64,000 bases of DNA from Brevundimonas sp. G8 (lineage in GTDB: Bacteria > Pseudomonadota > Alphaproteobacteria > Caulobacterales > Caulobacteraceae). The notes under the pieces were generated by a model that was not told the origin of the DNA, made no database searches, and was given only the letters and a program-made list of their open reading frames with translations. Position 1 is the first letter of the stretch, and every line of letters begins with the position of its first letter. The position numbers and the translations under genes were made by a program. The DNA is taken from contig NZ_LR732816.1 of NCBI RefSeq assembly GCF_902506205.1, positions 1,089,849 to 1,153,848 of the forward strand, in the 5' to 3' direction. This document shows positions 7,486 through 15,262 of the stretch, piece by piece.

Positions 7486-8388
7486 TCAAACCGCGGCGTC
7501 GAACAGGGCGTCGCGCGCGATGTCGGCGTGGGTCATGGGGAACAGGTGGCCGCCGCCGGATACGACCTCGACCGTGACGTTGGGCAGGCCGCGAGGCGTG
7601 ACCGGCACATGGGTCAGGGCGCCGTGTTCGGCCTTCAGGATGCGCACCGGCCCCGGATAGCGCCGCAGCGCCCGCCAGGGGTCGTGCGCCTGGGCCGAAT
7701 AGTTGGCCGCCTCCCAGGCCGGGGTGGCGCTGAGGTTCAAGCCGCCCTCCCCCTCGCCTTTTTGCTCACTCAGGCCTTCCGACAGATAGTCTGCCAGGAC
7801 CATGTCGGGCCAGCCCTTGAAGGCGCCGCGCCCGCGATAGGCGGCCATGGCCTGCTCGCGGCTGTCGAACAGGCTGCGGCGACGCAGGGTCGCCTTGGCG
7901 ATGGGGATGGCGCCCATCAGCCGGTGGGCGAAGGGCAGGTTGAAGGCGAACACCGCCGAGCGTTTCCAGATCACCGGGTCGAACAACACCAGGCTGGAGA
8001 CGCGCTCCGGCTGCATGGCCGCCGCCATCAGCGAGGCCGTGCCGCCCATCGAATGGCCGGCCATAACCACCGGTGGACCGTCGATGGCCTTGAGCAGGGC
8101 CAACAGGTCGTCGCGGTGATCCAGCCAGCTTGTCTTGGGACGGGTGAAGACCGGCAGGGTCGAGCGACCATGCCCGCGCAGATCGGGCGCCCAAATCCTC
8201 AACGACGCCGACAGGGGCGACAGCAGGCTGCGGTAGGTGGCGGCGTTGAAACCGTTGGCGTGGGAGAAGATCAGATCGACCGGGCGTTTGGGATCGCCGA
8301 AATCCAGCACCGCCATCTCGCCGGCGCCCCAACGGTTGTCGATGGGGACGGACAGGCGCCGAGGGGGAGACATCAGCGCCGCATCCAT
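7486..8388 (-). CDS. Alpha/beta hydrolase
   Basis: This is an alpha/beta-hydrolase-fold protein of 300 residues with no signal peptide. Visible are the oxyanion region FSHANGFNAATY, DLRGHGRS after strand 4, the nucleophile elbow GHSMGG (about residue 113), and a C-terminal GGGHLFPMTH providing the catalytic His. The fold is common to many esterases, lipases and dehalogenases, so the substrate cannot be named. The ATG at 8388 starts two bases after the zur stop codon, so it is co-transcribed with that regulator. Whether zinc status controls it is inference only. Confidence 0.85.
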   Translation of the reverse strand: MDAALMSPPRRLSVPIDNRWGAGEMAVLDFGDPKRPVDLIFSHANGFNAATYRSLLSPLSASLRIWAPDLRGHGRSTLPVFTRPKTSWLDHRDDLLALLKAIDGPPVVMAGHSMGGTASLMAAAMQPERVSSLVLFDPVIWKRSAVFAFNLPFAHRLMGAIPIAKATLRRRSLFDSREQAMAAYRGRGAFKGWPDMVLADYLSEGLSEQKGEGEGGLNLSATPAWEAANYSAQAHDPWRALRRYPGPVRILKAEHGALTHVPVTPRGLPNVTVEVVSGGGHLFPMTHADIARDALFDAAV

Positions 8389-8390
8389 GC

Positions 8391-8879
8391 TCAAGCCGCC
8401 TCGCGGCACGCGGCGCAACGGCCGTGCGCCTCGATGGTGGTGCGGGCGATGGCGTAGCCCGCAGCGGCGGCGGCGGCGTTCATGGCGCTCTGATCCGGGC
8501 CGCTGACCTCTCGCGTTGCCCCGCAGCAGTCGCAGATCAGGAAGGCGGCGGCATGGGCGGCGTCGCCGTCGTCTGTGCAGGCGACGTAGGCGCTGATCGA
8601 GGCGATGCGGTGGGCCATGCCCAATCGCTCCAGAAACTCCAGCGCACGATAGACGGTCGGCGGCTTAGCGGCCTGCCCGTCCTCGCCGAAGCGCGCGATC
8701 AGGTCATAGGCCTTCACCGGCTCGCCCGTTTCCAGCAGCAGGGCCAGAACCCGGCGGCGCTGGGCGGTCATGCGCTCGCCTCGCTGGACGGCGCGCGCCT
8801 CGGCCGCCGCCAGGGCGCGATCCAGCGCGCCGCCGTTCAGGCCGGAATGGTCGTGATCGTGATCGCAGGCGGAACCCAT
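8391..8879 (-). CDS. zur: Fur-family transcriptional regulator, Zur-like
   Basis: This 162-residue Fur-family repressor has a His/Asp-rich N-terminus (HDHDH), a winged helix (RMTAQRRRVLALLLETGEPVKAYDLI, PPTVYRALEFLERLGMAHR) and a dimerisation domain. FLICDCCGATREV and CAAC supply the four Cys of the structural zinc site. The FLIC-x-x-CG pattern and short C-terminus are typical of Zur rather than Fur; a clear Fur paralogue is present at 24483. It is the first gene of a pair with the alpha/beta hydrolase. I found no convincing Zur box just upstream. Confidence 0.8.
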   Translation of the reverse strand: MGSACDHDHDHSGLNGGALDRALAAAEARAVQRGERMTAQRRRVLALLLETGEPVKAYDLIARFGEDGQAAKPPTVYRALEFLERLGMAHRIASISAYVACTDDGDAAHAAAFLICDCCGATREVSGPDQSAMNAAAAAAGYAIARTTIEAHGRCAACREAA

Positions 8880-8996
8880 GCGCCACAGCTAATGGCTGGC
8901 GCCCCCTACCGCAACCGACGCATCGCGGGTTTGCCGGTTGCGCAGGGTTGGGCTAGAAGGCGCGCCTCATATCCCCAATCAGAGCGTCCTCGCTTC

Positions 8997-9773
8997 ATGA
9001 CCGACACGAACAACTCGCCGCTCGAAGGCAACGTCCTCTTCTACGTCAACCCCGAGCCGCTCGATCAGGGCATCCACGGCGGCCTGGGCGTCAACCCGAC
9101 AGACAAGCCCTACGCCTTTGTGGCCCAGACGAATGTCGTGCCGCTGACGGTGACCGAATTCTCGGCCGCCGCCCTATCCTATCCGATTATCTTCACCGGC
9201 GAGAACCGCCAGCCGGTGGCCGTGATGGGTCTGCGCTCGAACGAGAACCTGTTCGTCGCCGACGACGGCGAGTTCCGCGCCGACGCCTATGTGCCGGCCT
9301 ATGTGCGCCGCTATCCGTTCGTCTTCGCTGACGACAAGCAGAACCAGCGCCTGATCCTGTGCATCGACCGCGGCGCCTCGATCGTCGCCGAGGGCGGCCA
9401 GAACCCGCTGTTCGTCGATGGCCAGCCCAGCGACTACACCAATATGGCGATGGAGTTCTGCAACAACTTCGAGCAGGAGCGTCTGCGCACCGAAGGCTTC
9501 ATGACGCTGATCAACGAGCTGGACCTGCTGGACATCCGCGAGGCCCACTTCACGCCGCGCAACCCCGATGGCACGCCCGGTGAGCCGCAGAAACTGGCCG
9601 AATATTATGCGGTGTCGGAAGACAAGCTGCGCGCCCTGCCCGCCGAGAAGCTGGTCGAGCTGCGTGACAACGGCGCCCTGGGCCAGATCTACGCCCACCT
9701 GGTGTCGCTGGTCGGTTGGGATCGCCTGATCGCCCTGGCCGTGCTGCGCCAGGCGCCGACGACCGTCAACTAA
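8997..9773 (+). CDS. SapC family protein
   Basis: This 258-residue protein belongs to the SapC family (named after an S-layer-associated gene; the biochemical role is unknown). Typical stretches are ALSYPIIFTG, NLFVADDGEFRADAYVPAYVRRYPFVF, then LCIDRGASIV and LFVDGQPS. There is no signal peptide. The ATG at 8997 is chosen because the family homology starts soon after it; the frame is open further upstream but that sequence lies opposite zur. The gene is monocistronic, followed by a strong intrinsic terminator. Confidence 0.85.
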   Translation: MTDTNNSPLEGNVLFYVNPEPLDQGIHGGLGVNPTDKPYAFVAQTNVVPLTVTEFSAAALSYPIIFTGENRQPVAVMGLRSNENLFVADDGEFRADAYVPAYVRRYPFVFADDKQNQRLILCIDRGASIVAEGGQNPLFVDGQPSDYTNMAMEFCNNFEQERLRTEGFMTLINELDLLDIREAHFTPRNPDGTPGEPQKLAEYYAVSEDKLRALPAEKLVELRDNGALGQIYAHLVSLVGWDRLIALAVLRQAPTTVN

Positions 9774-9798
9774 GCCGACGACGCTGCAAGACGATCAG

Positions 9799-9826
9799 CC
9801 CCGCCGGTTCCGCCGGCGGGGTTTTT
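9799..9826 (+). terminator. Intrinsic terminator of the SapC gene
   Basis: CCCCGCCGG and CCGGCGGGG-type arms flank a short loop and are followed by TTTTT, a textbook rho-independent terminator 25 bases after the stop. Confidence 0.9.
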
Positions 9827-9833
9827 CGTGGAC

Positions 9834-10241
9834 TCAACGCCGCGAGAACAGCGCCCGTGTCAGGCAGGAGAAGACCAGCCGCCCGGATTCGTCCAGCAGG
9901 TCGTGCGAAGCGATGACGATGCCCTTTTCGTCGCCGACCGGATCCTTGCCCATCACCGTCATCCGCCCGCGCAGCAGTTCGCCGGCCGGGGGATTGCGCA
10001 TGTAGCGCAGGCCATCGACGGCCAGGACCTTAGTCTGGGCCCAGCCTCCGGACTTGTCGGCCGCCAGACGGCTCCACAGGACATAGACCATGGCGTCCGG
10101 CGCGCCGTAGGCCACGTCCCACCCCGGCGAGAACCGCTCGATGAAGACGTCCAGCGCCGCCTGGTCGACGGCGCAGGCGCCCAGCGGCACGACCTGACCC
10201 ACTTCCAGGTCTTCGAAATGGACATGCAGCGGATCGCTCAT
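9834..10241 (-). CDS. MaoC-like (hot-dog fold) dehydratase-family protein
   Basis: This is a 135-residue single hot-dog domain protein. It opens HFEDLEVGQVVPLGACAVDQAALDVFIERF, the usual start of MaoC-type enoyl-CoA hydratases, and later has RGRMTVMGKDPVGDEKGIVIASHDLLDESGRLVFS. The catalytic Asp-x-x-x-x-His of R-specific hydratases is not obvious: the region reads FSPGWDVAYGAPDAMVY. Activity on acyl-CoA is therefore uncertain. It lies 23 bases downstream of the reductase gene and is probably co-transcribed with it. Confidence 0.72.
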   Translation of the reverse strand: MSDPLHVHFEDLEVGQVVPLGACAVDQAALDVFIERFSPGWDVAYGAPDAMVYVLWSRLAADKSGGWAQTKVLAVDGLRYMRNPPAGELLRGRMTVMGKDPVGDEKGIVIASHDLLDESGRLVFSCLTRALFSRR

Positions 10242-10264
10242 GGGCGGGACTTTCCGTATCGGCT

Positions 10265-11296
10265 TCAGGCGGGTTCTTCGGAAACGCGAACCAGCAGCTT
10301 GCCGTCGTGATCGCCGGTGAACAAGCGGTTCAGCGAATCCACCGCGCCGTCCAGGCCGTCATCGACGTGAACCTTCCACTTCACCCGTCCGTCCGCCAGC
10401 CACGGCCCCATCTCGGCGACCATCTCGCGGGCGCGCGGGGCATAGTCCAGGACCAGGAAGCCCTGGACCTGAAGACGGTGGGTGATGATGCGCGCGAAGT
10501 TGGGCGACGGCGGCGCCTTGGTCGCATTGTAGGAGGACACCAGGCCGCAGACCGCCATCCGGCCATGGACCTTCAGACGGTTGAAGACGGCGATCATGAT
10601 GTCGCCGCCGACGTTCTCGAAGTTCAGGTCGACGCCGTCGGGAGCCAGACGGTCCAGCGCCTCGCCCACATCCTCGTTCTTGTAGTCGATGGCGGCGTCG
10701 AACCCGAGTTCGTCGGTCAGCCAAGCGCATTTTTCGGGTCCGCCCGCGATGCCGATGACGCGACAACCGCGCTGTTTGGCCACCTGACCGGCGATGGAGC
10801 CGACGGCGCCCGCCGCCGCCGAGATGACGATTGTCTCGCCTTCCTTGGCCTTCAGCACGTCTGTGACGCCGAAATAGGCGGTCAGGCCGGTCATGCCGAG
10901 CACCGACATATTGGCCGTCAGCGGCAGGCCCGGCGCGCGGTGAACGGGGCGAAGGCCGCCTTCCGGCACGACGGCGTAGTCGGCCCAGCCGCCCGAGGTC
11001 GGCATGACCACGTCGCCGGACTTGAAACGGCTGGACCGCGAGGCCTCGACCACGCCCAGGGTCAGGCCGCGCATCACCTCACCCAGGCCCACCGGCGGCA
11101 GATAGCCTTCGGAATCGTTCATCCAGGTCCGGTTGGTGGGGTCCAGCGACAGGTAAACGGTGCGGACCAACACCTCGTTTTCCTTCAGATCGGGAATGGC
11201 CGTCTCGACCAGTTCGAGGTCGCCGGGCTGGATCAGACCCTTGGGCCGCTGGCGCAGCACCCATTGTCGGTTCGTCTTGCCATTCGTCGAGGCCAT
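10265..11296 (-). CDS. NADP-dependent medium-chain oxidoreductase (CurA / leukotriene B4 dehydrogenase-like)
   Basis: This is a zinc-free medium-chain dehydrogenase/reductase of 343 residues, of the group that reduces alpha,beta-unsaturated aldehydes and ketones with NADPH. The start at 11296 (MASTNGKTNRQWVL) has a good GGGAGAG ribosome binding site; longer frames upstream would run through the small RNA gene. Landmarks are SLDPTNRTWMND, MSVLGMTGLTAYFGV, the Rossmann AAAGAVGSIAGQVAKQRG, and NFENVGG. The downstream MaoC-like gene suggests a small acyl or enone-handling operon. Confidence 0.9.
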   Translation of the reverse strand: MASTNGKTNRQWVLRQRPKGLIQPGDLELVETAIPDLKENEVLVRTVYLSLDPTNRTWMNDSEGYLPPVGLGEVMRGLTLGVVEASRSSRFKSGDVVMPTSGGWADYAVVPEGGLRPVHRAPGLPLTANMSVLGMTGLTAYFGVTDVLKAKEGETIVISAAAGAVGSIAGQVAKQRGCRVIGIAGGPEKCAWLTDELGFDAAIDYKNEDVGEALDRLAPDGVDLNFENVGGDIMIAVFNRLKVHGRMAVCGLVSSYNATKAPPSPNFARIITHRLQVQGFLVLDYAPRAREMVAEMGPWLADGRVKWKVHVDDGLDGAVDSLNRLFTGDHDGKLLVRVSEEPA

Positions 11297-11367
11297 GCGC
11301 GTCTCTCCCGTGGGTTTTCTTTGACCACCACCTTGGCCCCAGCGCGCGCGGCGGTCGAGCCATGACC

Positions 11368-11397
11368 AAGAAAAAAGCGGCCCTTGCGGACCGCTTT
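11368..11397 (-). terminator. Intrinsic terminator of the small RNA
   Basis: AAAGCGG and CCGCTTT arms with inner GG/CC pairs are followed on the minus strand by TTTTTTCTT. No protein gene on this strand ends here, so the terminator must belong to a non-coding transcript. Confidence 0.85.
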
Positions 11398-11481
11398 GAA
11401 GTGGCATCATCGAGAATGAGGCGCGGAGGCGGCATGATCGGCTATCGCTGATCAAGTCGGGGGGCGTCGCCGCCTCCGCAT
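11370..11481 (-). ncRNA. gsrN: Predicted general-stress small RNA, GsrN-like
   Basis: A transcript of about 110 nt is predicted on the minus strand between an EcfG-type promoter (11512-11488) and an intrinsic terminator (11397-11368). It contains no plausible coding frame. The 5' part folds into a long stem, GCGGAGGCGGC pairing perfectly with GCCGCCTCCGC. The enclosed loop holds a run of six C residues and an inner TGATC/GATCA hairpin. A single-stranded stretch and the terminator hairpin follow. Caulobacter GsrN is a roughly 107-nt EcfG(SigT)-dependent RNA with a C-rich loop in its 5' stem that pairs with target mRNAs. Size, promoter and shape match. The name is inferred; sequence homology was not tested. 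Confidence 0.75.
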
Positions 11482-11487
11482 CCCGAT

Positions 11488-11512
11488 AACGACGAGACTG
11501 AACACGGGTTCC
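11488..11512 (-). promoter_or_regulatory. EcfG (SigT) promoter of the small RNA
   Basis: On the minus strand GGAAC (11512-11508) and CGTT (11491-11488) are separated by exactly 16 bases, the consensus for the general-stress sigma factor of alphaproteobacteria. The predicted start point is near 11481. Confidence 0.85.
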
Positions 11513-11540
11513 CGGCGGTTGCGACTTTTCCTGTAGGCGC

Positions 11541-11576
11541 AAAAGATAAGGCCCCGTCGCGGATGCGAACGGGGCC
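11541..11576 (-). terminator. Intrinsic terminator of phyR
   Basis: GGCCCCGT and ACGGGGCC arms with an inner CGC/GCG pairing are followed on the minus strand by TTATCTTTT, 29 bases after the phyR stop codon. Confidence 0.88.
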
Positions 11577-11604
11577 TCTGTCGTCTCAAAGACGAACTGC
11601 GGCC

Positions 11605-12399
11605 CTACGCCGCTTCCTTCTGACGCGAAGGATGGAAGAACAGCGCCTGGCTGATCGCCGCCTTCACCGTTTCCGGCTGGAACGGCTTGGTGATCAGGAA
11701 GGTCGGCTCGGGACGCTCGCCGGTCAGCAGGCGTTCCGGGAAGGCGGTGATGAAGATCACCGGCACGTCCATGGTCTTGAGGATGTCCTTGACGGCGTCG
11801 ATGCCGGACGACCCGTCGGCCAGCTGGATGTCCGCCAACACCAGACCCGGCTTGTGGCGGGCGACGGCGTCGATGGCTTCGTCATGCGTTGTGGCGGTGC
11901 CGGTCACGCGGTGACCCAGTTCCTTGACCAGACTCTGGATGTCGGCCGAGATGATGGCCTCGTCCTCGATCACCAGCACGTCCGTCGCCAGTTCGGCGTC
12001 GATGTCGGATTGGGCGTCGGCGATCAGGCGTTCGACGTCGCGCGGATCGGCGGACAATATCTGGGCGGCTTCCGAAGGCGTGAAGCCTTCGAGCGCGGTC
12101 AGCAGGAAGGCCTGACGCGAGCGCGGCGCGATACGCAGCAGACGCTGCGATGCGTCGTTGCCCGTGGTCTCCAGCGTGCCGGTTTCGAGCTGGGCGCCGG
12201 TGGACGACCAGATGGCGTGGAAGACGTGATACAGGGCCACGCGCGGCGTCATGTCGGCCGACAACTGCTGCTCACCGGCCGCCAGGGCTTCAAGGGCGAC
12301 GCGGACGTAGTTGTCGCCGGTGGATTGGTCGCCGGTCAGCGCCCGGGCGTAACGGCGCACATAAGGCAGGTGCGGCGCAAGTCTGGCCAGAAGGCTCAT
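11605..12399 (-). CDS. phyR: PhyR, anti-anti-sigma response regulator of the general stress response
   Basis: PhyR is the switch of the alphaproteobacterial general stress response. Residues 1-130 form a sigma-like domain resembling EcfG regions 2 and 4 (LPYVRRYARALTGDQ, RSRQAFLLTALEGFTPSEAAQIL). Residues 140-260 form a receiver domain (VLVIEDEAIIS, phospho-acceptor Asp190 in LVLADIQLADGSSG, Lys238 in ITKPF). Phosphorylation frees the sigma-like domain to bind NepR and release EcfG. The 264-residue length is typical. It is divergent from nepR-ecfG, and both directions have an EcfG promoter, so the circuit is self-reinforcing. Confidence 0.97.
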   Translation of the reverse strand: MSLLARLAPHLPYVRRYARALTGDQSTGDNYVRVALEALAAGEQQLSADMTPRVALYHVFHAIWSSTGAQLETGTLETTGNDASQRLLRIAPRSRQAFLLTALEGFTPSEAAQILSADPRDVERLIADAQSDIDAELATDVLVIEDEAIISADIQSLVKELGHRVTGTATTHDEAIDAVARHKPGLVLADIQLADGSSGIDAVKDILKTMDVPVIFITAFPERLLTGERPEPTFLITKPFQPETVKAAISQALFFHPSRQKEAA

Positions 12400-12459
12400 T
12401 CAGATAGTCCCCGACAAATCTCCGCAATCCCGCCAAGGGAAAGCGCTACAGCGAGCCTA

Positions 12460-12484
12460 AACGTATCATACGCATCACGGTTCC
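12460..12484 (-). promoter_or_regulatory. EcfG promoter of phyR
   Basis: Minus-strand GGAAC (12484-12480) and CGTT (12463-12460) with a 16-base spacer lie about 60 bases upstream of the phyR ATG. Confidence 0.88.
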
Positions 12485-12525
12485 GCAGTTTGGACAAAGC
12501 TTGAGCTTAAAATCTGCGTCACACA

Positions 12526-12550
12526 GGAACCCTAGGGGGACGATGACGTT
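12526..12550 (+). promoter_or_regulatory. EcfG promoter of nepR-ecfG
   Basis: GGAAC (12526-12530) and CGTT (12547-12550) with a 16-base spacer lie about 48 bases upstream of the nepR start. This is the autoregulatory promoter usual for the locus. Confidence 0.9.
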
Positions 12551-12597
12551 ATCGGCGGGCATCTCTGCGAAGAACGTTGGGTGGGCGTGTTCTGTCT

Positions 12598-12801
12598 ATG
12601 ATTGATTCTACCGACTCCTCGCGCGCCAAGGGCGCCGACAACAAGGGGGAGGCGGGGCTTGAAGAAGCTCGGCTTCGCCAGCAGGCCATTGGCGTAAAGC
12701 TGCGGCATATGTTCGACGAGGTCGTCAACGAACCCGTCCCCGACGAGTTTCTCGATATCCTCAAGCGCGCCGACGCCAAGGCGGCGGATGGCGCCGCATG
12801 A
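12598..12801 (+). CDS. nepR: NepR anti-sigma factor
   Basis: NepR is a small helical protein that holds EcfG inactive until phosphorylated PhyR takes it away. The 67 residues include the conserved central segment IGVKLRHMFDEVVNEPVPDEFLDIL, in which the helix 1 to helix 2 turn carries the NEPVPDEF signature. Start at ATG 12598 (MIDSTDSS); an in-frame ATG seven codons upstream is too close to the predicted transcription start to be preferred. The stop overlaps the ecfG start by four bases (ATGA), coupling inhibitor and sigma factor synthesis. Confidence 0.95.
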   Translation: MIDSTDSSRAKGADNKGEAGLEEARLRQQAIGVKLRHMFDEVVNEPVPDEFLDILKRADAKAADGAA

Positions 12802-13409
12802 GTACGTCTCGCCTGGGGGCCGCCCCCAAGCCCGCCTCGGCCGACGACGAAGGCTTCAAGCGCGAGCTGGTGGTGCTGATCCCACATCTGCGCGCTTTCG
12901 CCCGCACCCTGACCGGTGATCCGACCGCTGCCGACGACCTGGCGCAGGACGCCATGATGAAGGCGTGGGACGCGCGCGCCTCCTATCAGATGGGCACGAA
13001 CATGAAGGCCTGGACCTTCATGATCCTGCGCAACCAGTTCTATTCCGAGAAGCGTCGCTCGTGGCGTCAGTCGCAACTCGATCAGGAAGCCGCCGAGCGG
13101 ACCCTGGTCGCTGTGGACGATCCCGAGGCGCCCGTCGCCCTGGACGAACTGCGTCAGGCGCTGAAGACCCTGCCCGAAGAACAGCGTGAAGCGCTGATCC
13201 TGGTCGGCGCCGGCGGCTTCGCCTACGAAGAAGCGGCCGAAATCTGCGGCTGTGCGGTCGGCACGGTGAAGAGCCGCGTCAGCCGGGCGCGCCGCGCGCT
13301 TGCGGCCACGCTGGAAAAGGGCGGCTATGGCCGCGACGGCAAGGCGGCGGGCGACGCCATGCGCTCCATCCTGGGCGAGGCCGACAGGCTGGCCGGCGCC
13401 CGGAGCTGA
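12798..13409 (+). CDS. ecfG: EcfG-type general stress sigma factor (SigT)
   Basis: This extracytoplasmic-function sigma factor of 203 residues directs RNA polymerase to GGAAC-N16-CGTT promoters. Region 2 spans about residues 25-90 (LRAFARTLTGDPTAADDLAQDAMMKAW, NMKAWTFMILRNQFYSEKRR). Region 4 spans about 130-185 (LKTLPEEQREALILVGAGGFAYEEAAEICGC, GTVKSRVSRARRAL). Its own start overlaps the nepR stop, and the phyK gene follows six bases later. Four matching promoters lie within 3.8 kb around it. Confidence 0.97.
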   Translation: MSTSRLGAAPKPASADDEGFKRELVVLIPHLRAFARTLTGDPTAADDLAQDAMMKAWDARASYQMGTNMKAWTFMILRNQFYSEKRRSWRQSQLDQEAAERTLVAVDDPEAPVALDELRQALKTLPEEQREALILVGAGGFAYEEAAEICGCAVGTVKSRVSRARRALAATLEKGGYGRDGKAAGDAMRSILGEADRLAGARS

Positions 13410-13415
13410 CCTGCG

Positions 13416-15212
13416 GTGAATGAGACGACCAGAGACGCCTCAAGGCCGCGCCTCGGTCGCACGTGGAATACGGACCGGTTTCAGGGCATTCGCTTTCGGC
13501 TGGGCGCGGCCATGGCCATGGCCCTGCTGCCGATCTTCGTCCTCAGCCTGATCCAGACCCAGGCGGATTTCCGCCGACAGGCCGAGGATCGACAGGTCGA
13601 TCTGCAACTGGCCGCCGAGCGCAGCGCCTCCAGCGCCAAGGCCCAGTTGGACAGCGCCCAGGTTCTGCTGCGCGCGCTCAGTCCCGATGCGCTCGGGCCC
13701 TATTGCGCGCCGCGCTTGACGGCCCTCGTCGGGCGGCTGGAAGGCTATGAAGGCCTTTATCGCATCAGCCCGACCGGCGAGGCGGTCTGCGCCTCGGGCC
13801 GCACGGACGGGCTGCGTTCCGGCGTGGCCCCCGCCGCACAGGCCACATGGTTCCAGCGTCTGCGCAATGGGGAGGAACTTGTCGTGGTGCGCGCGCCGGA
13901 TGGCGCGGGCTATCAGGGCGCGCTGATCGTGGCGACCCGCGCCGAGCGGCCGATGGGTCGGTTCGACGGAGCCATGGTCGCCGTCATTCCTCTGTCCGCT
14001 CTGCAACCCGACATCGGCGACCCCGCCCTGCCCTCGGGCGCCGAGGCCGCCCTGACCGACGGCGCGGGGCGTATCCTGACCGCCAGTGACCCCGATGTCT
14101 TCAAGCTGGCCGACGGCGACGACATCGCTGGATGGGTCGCCCGTGCGCGCGACCAGGGTTCGGCCGTGTTCGAGGCCAAGGATGTTCAGAACCACCGGCG
14201 CGACTATGCCGGCGCGGCGCTGGCGGGCGGCGATCTCTACGCCCTGCTGTCGGCGCCGGCGCCTGGCCTGCTGTCCTGGGCGCGGCTCAATCCTATCGGG
14301 ACGCTGCTGCTGCCCCTGGGCGCATGGCTGACGGCGTTCGCGGCGGTGATGTTGCTGTCCGAGCGCATCTTCATCCGCTGGCTGGACTATCTGGAGCGGG
14401 TCGCGGCCATCTATGCGCGCGGGCGGTTCTCGGTGCGGCCGTTGCAGGCGATGAACGCTCCGGCCGAAATCCGCACCATGGCCCGCACCCTGGACGAAAT
14501 GGCCGAGGCCATCACGGTTCGAGATCGGGAGCTGACCGACGCCCTGGCGGAGAAGGACGCGCTGATGCGCGAGATCCACCACCGGGTGAAGAACAACCTT
14601 CAGATCATCTCTTCCCTGCTGTCGATGCAGCAGCGCGCCCTGACCGACGCCCCCGCCAAGGCGGCGCTGGGCGACACGCGCCAGCGGATATCGGCTTTGG
14701 CCCTGATCTATCGCACCCTCTACCAGAGCAACGACATCCGCCATGCCGATGCGCGCGAATTCCTGAACGAACTGGTGGGCCAGCTTGTCTCCAGCGAGGC
14801 AGGACGCGGCCCAGTGGTGCTCAGTTCGGTGGACGCCGATTCCCTGCACGTCGATCCCGACAAGCTGGCGCCCCTGGCGCTGTGGCTGGTCGAAGCGGTG
14901 ACCAACGCACAGAAGCACGCCTTCGCCGGCAGCGGCGGCGAGCTGAAGGTCCGGTTCCGCGTCCATGGCGACAGCTCGGTTCTGGAGGTCGAGGATAATG
15001 GCCCCGGCGCCCCTGCCGGCGCAGAGGTCGGCGTGGGCCGCACCCTGATGAGCGCGTTCGCCAAACAGTTGCGGGGAGAGACCGATTTCATCACGCCCCC
15101 CGGCGGCGGCACCATCGCCCGCATGACCTTCGCCACGCCCGAAGCCCTGGCGCCGGTCGATCCGGCGGACAAGGCGTCCAGCAACGGAACCGGAGCCGTG
15201 GCGTCGCGTTGA
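13416..15212 (+). CDS. phyK: Membrane sensor histidine kinase of the general stress response (PhyK-like)
   Basis: This 598-residue HWE/HisKA_2-type kinase most likely phosphorylates PhyR. It starts at GTG 13416. A transmembrane helix at about residues 30-48, a periplasmic sensor region to about 290 and a second helix at about 297-316 are followed by a HAMP-like linker (YLERVAAIYARGRFSVRPL). The dimerisation box is REIHHRVKNNLQIISSLLSMQ with the phospho-His at 388/389. The ATPase domain has LVEAVTNAQKHAF and VEDNGPGAP. The periplasmic part contains two Cys (about 97 and 125) that could form a disulfide. Its place behind ecfG supports the PhyK assignment. Confidence 0.9.
   Translation: MNETTRDASRPRLGRTWNTDRFQGIRFRLGAAMAMALLPIFVLSLIQTQADFRRQAEDRQVDLQLAAERSASSAKAQLDSAQVLLRALSPDALGPYCAPRLTALVGRLEGYEGLYRISPTGEAVCASGRTDGLRSGVAPAAQATWFQRLRNGEELVVVRAPDGAGYQGALIVATRAERPMGRFDGAMVAVIPLSALQPDIGDPALPSGAEAALTDGAGRILTASDPDVFKLADGDDIAGWVARARDQGSAVFEAKDVQNHRRDYAGAALAGGDLYALLSAPAPGLLSWARLNPIGTLLLPLGAWLTAFAAVMLLSERIFIRWLDYLERVAAIYARGRFSVRPLQAMNAPAEIRTMARTLDEMAEAITVRDRELTDALAEKDALMREIHHRVKNNLQIISSLLSMQQRALTDAPAKAALGDTRQRISALALIYRTLYQSNDIRHADAREFLNELVGQLVSSEAGRGPVVLSSVDADSLHVDPDKLAPLALWLVEAVTNAQKHAFAGSGGELKVRFRVHGDSSVLEVEDNGPGAPAGAEVGVGRTLMSAFAKQLRGETDFITPPGGGTIARMTFATPEALAPVDPADKASSNGTGAVASR
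15186..15210 (+). promoter_or_regulatory. EcfG promoter of the entericidin-like gene
   Basis: GGAAC (15186-15190) and CGTT (15207-15210) with a 16-base spacer lie inside the last codons of phyK and about 53 bases upstream of the lipoprotein start. Confidence 0.85.
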
Positions 15213-15262
15213 TGTGGCAAGACCGGCGGAGTTTCACCCCGGCTAACCTCGGAGCTTCACTC

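Noticed and set aside
12577-12597. Upstream in-frame ATG-like start for nepR
   Set aside because: It would begin only about 20 bases after the predicted transcription start and adds residues unlike other NepR proteins.
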